NCBI GenBank assembly: GCA_900757505.1
Contig: CAAEOE010000003.1
Span: forward strand, 1-39,744
Origin: an uncultured Collinsella sp.
GTDB taxonomy: Bacteria > Actinomycetota > Coriobacteriia > Coriobacteriales > Coriobacteriaceae
DNA length: 39,744 bases
Direction: 5' to 3'
Each line of letters begins with the position of its first letter. Position 1 is the stretch's first letter. Of the stretch, positions 33,506-39,744 are shown piece by piece. A model generated the notes under the pieces. The model was not told the origin of the DNA, searched no databases, and saw nothing but the letters and a program-made list of their open reading frames with translations. A program made the translations under genes and the position numbers.

Positions 33506-34609
33506 TTATTGCATTGCGTAGGGCGAAAGCATGGCACGTTGCGAGCAGCTCGCAAACCAAACCGACACGAGCGCAAACATAAATCCGTTGGCAAAACCGT
33601 TGGCAAACTGCATCGCGCCGCGCTTCCACCACAGCAGGCTGCGGTGCAGCACGCCGTCCGAGAGCACCATGAACAGGCCCATGGCAAACGGAATAAAGCA
33701 CATCACGGCAAAGGCCGAGAACACGCCCGAGATGGCCGATAGCACCAAAAACGGCGCCACGATGCCCATCAGGTAAAAACCGGTACGGGCCTTGCCTTCC
33801 AGGCGCTCGGCCTCAACATGGGCCCGACCGACCAGATCACCGCCAGAGGCGCCGTTGGTGCCGGCGTGACCCATGCCGCCAATACGGACCTCGTCGCCAT
33901 CGTGCGTGCCGGCGGGAAACTCAATCGTCTGCTCGGAGGTCACACGGGTTCGCCCGCTGCCGCCGCAATCGGGACAGGGGTCGGCGACGACCTTACCGGA
34001 GCCACCGCACTCAGGGCAGACAGACTGGAACGTGCCGGCACCAAACAGAAAGGACAGGTCGACATCGATGTGGCCGCGACCGCCGCAGCTCGGACAGGTA
34101 TGTGCATGCTCGGACGAAACAGAGCCCGAACCGCCGCAGTGACCACAGGTATCGAAGCGCGTATAGCGGACGGTCTTGCGGGCACCGCCCTTGGCCTCCT
34201 TGGCGTCGAGCTTAATATCGACGACCACGTTGGCGCCGTTCTCGGGATTATAGGCAGCCTGCCCGCGACGCGGCTGACCCCAGGCGCCACCAAAGGGAAA
34301 GCCGCCCTCAAAGGGATTGCCGTAGCCCGCGCTGCCGGCGTAACCGCCGCCATAGGGCGAAGCCGTGGGAGCGCCGGCAAAGGGATTGCCCGAGCGCATG
34401 GCGTCGTAGCGCGCACGCTTCTGCTCGTCCGAAAGCACAGCATAGGCCTCGGAAACCTCTTTGAACTTTTCCTCGGCATCCGGTTCTTTGTTGACGTCCG
34501 GATGGAGCTTGCGGGCCTTTTGCTGGAAGGCTTTCTGTATATCACGCGAGGTGGCGTCCTTGGAGACACCCAAAATCTCGTAGTAATCTTTTTCGTTCAT
34601 CGTCGCCAT
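33506..34609 (-). CDS. DnaJ-like protein with C-terminal membrane segments
   Basis: A 367-residue J-protein. J domain 5-72 with HPD at 36-38, Gly/Phe/Pro-rich 75-120, zinc fingers CGHCGGSG, CPSCGGRG, CPECGGSG, CPDCGGSG at about 155-219. The first client-binding domain is truncated after GGDLVGRAHVEAERLEGKAR (to about 276). The rest is hydrophobic: about 278-297, 298-320 and 335-355, so it is probably membrane-anchored. The ATG at 34607-34609 follows AGGAGG; the upstream ATG is less likely. It stands immediately upstream of dnaJ, between hemW and dnaJ. A membrane DnaK recruiter is inferred. Confidence 0.9.
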   Translation of the reverse strand: MATMNEKDYYEILGVSKDATSRDIQKAFQQKARKLHPDVNKEPDAEEKFKEVSEAYAVLSDEQKRARYDAMRSGNPFAGAPTASPYGGGYAGSAGYGNPFEGGFPFGGAWGQPRRGQAAYNPENGANVVVDIKLDAKEAKGGARKTVRYTRFDTCGHCGGSGSVSSEHAHTCPSCGGRGHIDVDLSFLFGAGTFQSVCPECGGSGKVVADPCPDCGGSGRTRVTSEQTIEFPAGTHDGDEVRIGGMGHAGTNGASGGDLVGRAHVEAERLEGKARTGFYLMGIVAPFLVLSAISGVFSAFAVMCFIPFAMGLFMVLSDGVLHRSLLWWKRGAMQFANGFANGFMFALVSVWFASCSQRAMLSPYAMQ

Positions 34610-34667
34610 GCGCGGCAACCTCCTGCTCACAGCAGCGTATATATTGCGGTAATTCTACCCGAGCGGC

Positions 34668-35900
34668 CTAGGCTAGACCCCAAAACAGCTCGAACAGCAC
34701 ATTTCCATCGAGCCAGCCCAAGTGAGTGGGCGCTAAACGAGCACGGACGCGACCTGCGATAACGTCTTTCGAGGTGACGCGCCCCGCATGTCCTTCAATA
34801 TGATCGGGCACCCAGGTGGCAAGGCCCAACTCGACCGCACGGTCGCAGGCCGCCGCCAACTCATCTGCAGCGATCACGCTTGCCGAGCGAACCAACAGAT
34901 CGGGCCCAATGCCACGCGTCATGCGACAGGCAAGCATCAAATCCTCGGCCGCCGCCTCGCGCTGCGACAGATACTCGGCATCAAACGTCGTCGCGGCATC
35001 GTCGCGTTGCACCAAGCGCACGCGATACGCATCGCCGCGAGCAAGCACGTCGGGAAACAGCCCGGCCAAGCGATCGAAATCCTCGGCGTCGAGCATACCG
35101 GCGGCAGAGCGGCCCAAACCCAGATAGCCCTGTCCGGTCCAATAGGCAATGTTGTGGGCGCACTCATGGCCGTCGAGCGCGTAGCTTGCCACCTCATACG
35201 GGTGATAGCCGGCCGCACTCAGGCGCTCACGCGCCGCATCCATGCATGCAGCCTGAAAATCCTCGTCGGGCTCGAGCGACTCGTCGCGACACGCCATGCG
35301 ATAGAGCGGCGTGCCCTCCTCGAGCGTGAGCGGGTACACCGACACATGATGCGGCGCCGCCGCCAACACGCCATCGAGTGTGCGCTGCCAGCTTAGGTCG
35401 GTCTGCCCGGGAAGGCCGCACATCAGGTCGCACGACACGACAAGCCCAGCGTCCTTGACCGTCGTGATGGCAGCGAGCGCCCGATCGGCATCGTGAATGC
35501 GGCCGATGGCGGTAAGTTCGGCGTTATCGAGCGTTTGCACGCCCAGAGAGACGCGCGTGACACCCACCCCGGCAAGCGCAGTGGCAAGCTCTGCGGTCAG
35601 CGATTCGGGATTGGCCTCGCAGGTAAACTCAACAGGCTTGCACCACGCAGAGATACGCCGGGCAAATTCTACCAAACGCTCCCCCGCCAGCGACGGCGTG
35701 CCGCCGCCAACATAGACGGTGCGGATCTGTGCAAGCGCGCCTGCGTCGCCAAAAGCATCGAGGCGCGCATACAACTGCTCAAAATAGGTATCGAGCGCAA
35801 CGCTCATGTTGCACGGAGCAAAACTGCGTGAGTCAAAGTCACAGTACCGGCATTTTTGGGCGCAAAACGGCACATGCACGTACAGCGCGGTAACGGCCAC
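34668..35900 (-). CDS. hemW: Heme chaperone HemW (HemN-like radical SAM)
   Basis: A 410-residue radical-SAM protein. CxxxCxxC triad Cys13, Cys17, Cys20 in FCAQKCRYCDF, VYVGGGTPSL near 63-72, and EANPESLT, GVQTLD and DLMCGLPGQT motifs of the HemN/HemW family. It lacks the extra N-terminal cysteine of coproporphyrinogen dehydrogenase HemN, and its place after lepA is typical of HemW, which delivers heme. The start is GTG at 35898-35900 with GGAGG, just past the dus stop. Confidence 0.92.
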   Translation of the reverse strand: MAVTALYVHVPFCAQKCRYCDFDSRSFAPCNMSVALDTYFEQLYARLDAFGDAGALAQIRTVYVGGGTPSLAGERLVEFARRISAWCKPVEFTCEANPESLTAELATALAGVGVTRVSLGVQTLDNAELTAIGRIHDADRALAAITTVKDAGLVVSCDLMCGLPGQTDLSWQRTLDGVLAAAPHHVSVYPLTLEEGTPLYRMACRDESLEPDEDFQAACMDAARERLSAAGYHPYEVASYALDGHECAHNIAYWTGQGYLGLGRSAAGMLDAEDFDRLAGLFPDVLARGDAYRVRLVQRDDAATTFDAEYLSQREAAAEDLMLACRMTRGIGPDLLVRSASVIAADELAAACDRAVELGLATWVPDHIEGHAGRVTSKDVIAGRVRARLAPTHLGWLDGNVLFELFWGLA

Positions 35901-35902
35901 CG

Positions 35903-36946
35903 TTAGGCCTCCAACGGATGAGCGGGCACCGACTCGCCGGCGGCAAGTGCGGCCTCACAGGCCACCACATCGTGCTCGATATCATCGACCAGTGCCATGA
36001 ACTCCTCGTATGTGGAGCAACGCACCACCTGAGCGCGCCAGGCGGCAGCATGGGGCATGCCCTTTAGATACCAGCTTGCGTACGTGCGGGCACGCGACAT
36101 GAGCGGCAACAGCTCGTGCGTGAGCGTCAGGTGCTCGCGCAGGGCATCCAGGCGCTCAACCGAGGAGCGAGAAGGAACCGGCGTGCCATCGAGTGCAAGG
36201 GCTCGGGCATCGCCGAACACCCATGGATTGCCGTAGATGCCGCGCGCGATAAACACCGCGCTGGCACCCGAGCTTTGCAGATGCTCAGCAGCGTCCTCTG
36301 CCGAGAACACATCGCCCGAACCGATAACGGGAATCTCGACGGCGTCGGCCACCTCATCGACGACCGACCAATCGGCCTGGCCCGTATAGAGCTGCGTGGC
36401 GCAGCGACCATGTACCGCCACCGCGGCGGCCCCTGCTCCCTCAAGCATCTGGGCAAACGTCGCGGCGTTGCGGTCTTCGGCGTAAAAGCCCTTACGGATT
36501 TTTACGGTCACGGGCACATGCGCCGCGCCCACCGCCGCCTCGACGATCTGCTCGGCCAGATCGGGAGTGCGCATAAGCGCCGAGCCCTCGCCCTTGGTGA
36601 CGACCTTGCGAGCCGGGCAGGCCATGTTGATATCGATCAGCGACAGGCGATCGCCCACACGCTCCTCGACGGCAGCAACAGCGCTCGCAAACTGATCGGG
36701 CTTGGAGCCAAAGAGCTGCACGCAGATCTGCTGCTCCTCATCGGCCGGCAGTACCAGGCGCCACGTCTTATTGCTGGCATAGGCAAGGCCCGCCACGCTC
36801 ACCATCTCGCTATAGGCAAGATGGGCACCGCGACGGCGGCACATGATGCGATAGGCGGGATCGGTCACGCCCGCCATGGGAGCCATAAGGAACGGCTGCT
36901 CGGCATAGGCGCCAAGCAACCGCTTGCTGTATTCAGAAAGTGCCAT
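35903..36946 (-). CDS. dus: tRNA-dihydrouridine synthase, DusB type
   Basis: A 347-residue flavoprotein that reduces uridines in tRNA. MAPMAGVTDPAYR (21-33) is the FMN/substrate motif, the catalytic Cys110 lies in DINMACPARKVVTKGEGSAL, and HGRCATQLYTG and IGSGDVFS follow. Residues from about 250 form the helical tRNA-binding domain. ATG at 36944-36946; the next gene starts just past its stop. Not normally beside lepA in Bacillus. Confidence 0.93.
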   Translation of the reverse strand: MALSEYSKRLLGAYAEQPFLMAPMAGVTDPAYRIMCRRRGAHLAYSEMVSVAGLAYASNKTWRLVLPADEEQQICVQLFGSKPDQFASAVAAVEERVGDRLSLIDINMACPARKVVTKGEGSALMRTPDLAEQIVEAAVGAAHVPVTVKIRKGFYAEDRNAATFAQMLEGAGAAAVAVHGRCATQLYTGQADWSVVDEVADAVEIPVIGSGDVFSAEDAAEHLQSSGASAVFIARGIYGNPWVFGDARALALDGTPVPSRSSVERLDALREHLTLTHELLPLMSRARTYASWYLKGMPHAAAWRAQVVRCSTYEEFMALVDDIEHDVVACEAALAAGESVPAHPLEA

Positions 36947-36950
36947 GGAC

Positions 36951-38762
36951 CTACTCGTCCACCTTGAGAATCGCCATAAAGGCCTCCTGCGGAACCTCGA
37001 CCGAGCCGATGGCCTTCATGCGCTTTTTGCCCTCTTTCTGCTTCTCGAGCAGCTTGCGCTTTCGCGAGATATCGCCGCCATAACACTTGGCCAGCACGTC
37101 CTTGCGGCGCGCTTTGACGGTAGAGCGGGCAATGATCTTGTTGCCGATGGCGCCCTGGATAGGCACCTCGAACAGCTGGCGCGGAATGATTTCCTTGAGC
37201 TTGTCGCACAGACCGCGGGCCAGGCCATAAGCCTTATCCTTGTGCACGATAAACGACAGCGCGTCCACCTCGTCGCCCGAAAGCAGGATGTCGAGCTTGA
37301 CGAGCTCGGAGGGGCGATATTCGTTGAACTCGTAGTCGAGCGAGGCGTAACCCTTGGTGCGGCTCTTGAGCTGGTCAAAAAAGTCCAGAATGAGCTCGGC
37401 AAGCGGCATGTCGAAACGCATCTCGACCGATTTGCTCGTGAGATGGATCAAGTCGGTTGTAATGCCGCGATGCTCGATAGCGAGCTGCATGACGGCACCC
37501 GTATACTCGGGCGGACAGATAATCTTGGCCTTGAGGTAGGGCTCCTCGATGCGCTCGATGCGCGTAGCCTCGGGCAGATCCTGCGGGCTGCGAACATCAA
37601 TCATCTCGCCGTCGGTCTTGTAGACGTGATAGTCCACCGAAGGGCTCGTGGCAATCAGGTCCAGGTTGAACTCGCGCTCCAGGCGCTCCTTGACGACCTC
37701 CATATGCAGCAGGCCCAAGAAGCCAACGCGGAAACCAAAGCCGAGCGCCACCGAAGTCTCGGGCTCCCACACCAACGACGGGTCGTTGACATGCAGCTTA
37801 TCGAGCGCGTCACGCAGGTTCTCGTAGTCCTTGTTATCGATCGGGAACAGGCCCGTATAGACCATGGGCTTAGCCTCGCGGTAACCGGGAAGCGGCTCGG
37901 GGCAGGGGTTCGACGCCCAGGTAAGGGTGTCGCCCACGCGAACGGCCTCGGGGTCCTTCAGGCCCGTGACCACGTATCCGACCTCGCCGACCGTCAGCGC
38001 GTCGACCGGCGTCTCGGCGGGACGCTTGACGCCCACGCCATCGACCAAAAAGTCGCCCTTTGCCTGCATCATGCGCAAGGTATCGCCCTTTTTGATGGAG
38101 CCGTCAAAGATGCGCACCGTGGCGACGACGCCACGATACTCGTCGAAGTATGAATCCAGAATGAGTGCCTTGAGCGGCGCGTTCGCATCGCCCTTGGGCG
38201 GAGAGATCAAAAAGACAATGGACTCCAGCAGATCGTGGATGCCCTCGCCGGTCTTGCCCGAGACACACACGGCATCATCGGCAGGAATCGCCAGGTCATC
38301 CTCGATCTCGGTCTTAACCTCGTCGGGATGAGCCGAGGGCAGGTCGATCTTGTTGATGGCCGGCACAATGTCCAGATTGGCGTTCATGGCAAGCGTCGCG
38401 TTGGAGACGGTCTGTGCCTCGACACCCTGTGTGGCGTCGACAACGAGCACCGCGCCCTCACAGGCTGCCAGCGAGCGCGAGACCTCATAGGTAAAGTCCA
38501 CGTGGCCCGGCGTATCGATCAGATTGAACTGATACGTCTCGCCATCGTCGGCGTCATAGGACACGCGAACGGCATTGGACTTGATCGTGATGCCGCGCTC
38601 GCGCTCGATATCCATGGTGTCGAGCAGCTGCGACTCCATGTCGCGCTCGTCGACGGTATGGGTGAGCTCGAGAATGCGGTCACTGATCGTGGACTTGCCA
38701 TGGTCGATGTGCGCAACAATCGAGAAGTTGCGGATGTGGGAAATGTCAATTGAAGTATTCAT
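36951..38762 (-). CDS. lepA: Elongation factor 4 (LepA)
   Basis: A 603-residue translational GTPase that binds the ribosome. AHIDHGKST at 18-26 (G1), DTPGHVDFTYEVSRS (G3), NKIDLPSAHPDE (G4), then domains II, III, V and the LepA-specific C-terminal domain ending in SVEVPQEAFMAILKVDE. The ATG at 38760-38762 gives the expected length; the upstream extension runs through the rpsT terminator and is rejected. Ribosome-binding site is weak. Confidence 0.97.
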   Translation of the reverse strand: MNTSIDISHIRNFSIVAHIDHGKSTISDRILELTHTVDERDMESQLLDTMDIERERGITIKSNAVRVSYDADDGETYQFNLIDTPGHVDFTYEVSRSLAACEGAVLVVDATQGVEAQTVSNATLAMNANLDIVPAINKIDLPSAHPDEVKTEIEDDLAIPADDAVCVSGKTGEGIHDLLESIVFLISPPKGDANAPLKALILDSYFDEYRGVVATVRIFDGSIKKGDTLRMMQAKGDFLVDGVGVKRPAETPVDALTVGEVGYVVTGLKDPEAVRVGDTLTWASNPCPEPLPGYREAKPMVYTGLFPIDNKDYENLRDALDKLHVNDPSLVWEPETSVALGFGFRVGFLGLLHMEVVKERLEREFNLDLIATSPSVDYHVYKTDGEMIDVRSPQDLPEATRIERIEEPYLKAKIICPPEYTGAVMQLAIEHRGITTDLIHLTSKSVEMRFDMPLAELILDFFDQLKSRTKGYASLDYEFNEYRPSELVKLDILLSGDEVDALSFIVHKDKAYGLARGLCDKLKEIIPRQLFEVPIQGAIGNKIIARSTVKARRKDVLAKCYGGDISRKRKLLEKQKEGKKRMKAIGSVEVPQEAFMAILKVDE

Positions 38763-38790
38763 GCGGACTATCTTACCCGAGCGGTACAAA

Positions 38791-38824
38791 AAATGGAGCC
38801 TGTTCCATAAAACAGGCTCCATTT
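38791..38824 (-). terminator. rpsT terminator
   Basis: AAATGGAGCCTGTT (38791-38804) and AACAGGCTCCATTT (38811-38824) are a perfect 14-bp stem with a 6-base loop; TTTTTTG follows on the minus strand. Confidence 0.93.
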
Positions 38825-38858
38825 ATGCGCGTAATCTGTGTGGTGTGAAATTTACAAC

Positions 38859-39125
38859 TTAAGCGTTGATGCTGTTCACGAGCTTGGCAAGACCGGACTT
38901 GCGGTTGGAAGCCTGGTTCTTGTGGATAACATGCTTGGCGGCAGCCATGTCGAGACGCTTGGTGACGGTCTTGAGGGCAGCCTGGGCCTTCTCGGCGTCG
39001 CCCTCGGCGACGGCGGACTGGACGTGCTTGGTCAGCGTCTTGAGCTCGGACTTGACAGCCTTGTTACGCATGCGAGCTGCCTCATTGGTGCGGATACGCT
39101 TCTTCTGAGACTTGATGTTTGCCAC
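38859..39125 (-). CDS. rpsT: 30S ribosomal protein S20
   Basis: An 88-residue ribosomal protein, of usual length. Starts at GTG 39123-39125 (AAAGGA upstream) with ANIKSQKKRIRTNEAARMRN and contains KRLDMAAAKHVIHKNQASNRKSGLAKLVNSINA, the family pattern. Single-gene transcript: extended -10 upstream, strong terminator downstream. The longer ATG extension is not S20-like. Confidence 0.96.
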   Translation of the reverse strand: MANIKSQKKRIRTNEAARMRNKAVKSELKTLTKHVQSAVAEGDAEKAQAALKTVTKRLDMAAAKHVIHKNQASNRKSGLAKLVNSINA

Positions 39126-39200
39126 TTCTGGAGTTCCTTTCGAGTTCCTTGCAAAAAATGTATGACACCTCTGAGACACGGTGAGGTCATGCAAGCGCCT

Positions 39201-39209
39201 ACTATAGCA
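39201..39209 (-). promoter_or_regulatory. rpsT extended -10 promoter
   Basis: The minus strand reads TGCTATAGT, an extended -10, about 76 bp before the GTG start. A TTGACA further upstream (39239-39244) is 32 bp away, too far to pair with it. Confidence 0.5.
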
Positions 39210-39258
39210 CGCTCCCCCTCAAAGGGATAGAACGAATTTGTCAAATAGGCAGGTATCA

Positions 39259-39744
39259 TCACGATTTTCTCAAGATGTTCGTAATCCAGAGCAAAAGCGC
39301 GGCCTCAGAATCGGCCGAACCCTTGAGCGCGAGCTCTACATCGACCGCCCCCTCGAGCGCCGCGACGAGCTCTGCCATCGAAAAGCGACGTGCCCAGGTC
39401 AAGTGATTCTTGACCTGCCAGGACTGGAGCTTGAGCGTTGCGGCCAGCTCACGGCCCTGTCCGCGCGCATCGAGCGCCTTGGCGACGATAAGCTCGCGGA
39501 TGCGGCCGCACAGCAACGTGTAAGTCCACACGTAGCTCTTGGCGGGCAATAGATTGAAAAGCTCGAGCGAGCGTCGCATGTCACGTGCCGAGACTGCATT
39601 GAGAAAGTCCCAGGGTTGAACCTCGGCCGTACGTACAATCCAGCGCTCAACGTCGGCAAGCTCAATCTGGGGCGCCTCGACCATCTGGGCAAGCTTAGCC
39701 AAGTCGTTATCGAGCATGCGAGTGTTCTCGCCCGAACGCGAGAC
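39259..39744 (-). CDS. holA: DNA polymerase III delta subunit, 5' end missing
   Basis: The C-terminal 161 residues are in the window; the reading frame is open to the right edge. Delta opens the sliding clamp for loading. WDFLNAVSARDMRRSLELFNLL, RIRELIVAKALDARGQ and QVKNHLTWARRFSMAEL match the helical C-terminal collar of HolA. Its place next to rpsT and lepA is the standard order. The P-loop-like N-terminal part lies outside the window. Confidence 0.85.
   Translation of the reverse strand, partial: VSRSGENTRMLDNDLAKLAQMVEAPQIELADVERWIVRTAEVQPWDFLNAVSARDMRRSLELFNLLPAKSYVWTYTLLCGRIRELIVAKALDARGQGRELAATLKLQSWQVKNHLTWARRFSMAELVAALEGAVDVELALKGSADSEAALLLWITNILRKS

Noticed and set aside
38763..38822. 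Upstream extension of lepA
   Set aside because: The extra codons lie in the rpsT terminator stem and are not LepA-like.
39239..39244. TTGACA -35 for rpsT
   Set aside because: It is 32 bp from the TATAGT box, so it cannot be its partner; the extended -10 stands alone.

Overview
The window looks like chromosomal DNA from a high-GC member of the Coriobacteriia, most likely Collinsella-like. This rests on the gene set, the HutC/TreR and LacI sugar regulators beside sugar ABC and PTS transporters, frequent GTG/TTG starts and the protein character; no 16S gene is present to confirm it. About 34 protein genes, one tRNA and many hairpin terminators can be supported.

Left third (1-9000): an operon of two SIS-domain sugar-phosphate proteins (the second cut by the window edge) lies behind two overlapping GntR/HutC regulators and a small unknown protein, all on the minus strand. 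A LacI regulator follows, divergent from murB. Then come a Tat-exported coiled-coil/CHAP-type cell-wall protein on the minus strand and galE on the plus strand.

Carbohydrate block (9000-21500): malQ and glgP (alpha-glucan breakdown, plus strand) face a minus-strand ABC sugar importer (binding lipoprotein, two permeases, MsmK-type ATPase). A TreR-like regulator separates the importer from a divergent 817-residue protein that fuses a PTS EIIC-EIIB sugar permease to a Cof-type HAD phosphatase. TTGTTTRAACAA-like palindromes stand at the promoters of malQ, the binding protein and the PTS fusion and upstream of the regulator gene itself, suggesting one regulon for alpha-glucoside uptake and use. 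Between glgP and the ATPase gene lies an array of four 57-bp imperfect palindromes at an exact 80-bp period.

Middle (21600-24450): a polyprenyl diphosphate synthase, a protein with two peptidoglycan-binding domains but no export signal, and tRNA-Gln(UUG). The tRNA is followed by about 620 bp of non-coding DNA holding duplicated pieces of the tRNA 3' end and the second copy of a hairpin element first seen near 6100.

Right part (24450-39744): a housekeeping run on the minus strand in a conserved bacterial order: holA (partial), rpsT, lepA, dus, hemW, two dnaJ-type genes, mtaB, phoH, ybeY, dgkA, era, recO, rpsO, pnp. It covers ribosome biogenesis and tRNA modification, RNA decay, protein folding and lipid-carrier recycling. 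One DnaJ paralogue carries a hydrophobic, probably membrane-embedded C terminus.

The most unusual items are the PTS-phosphatase fusion, the 80-bp palindrome array, the covarying two-copy hairpin element and the membrane DnaJ.
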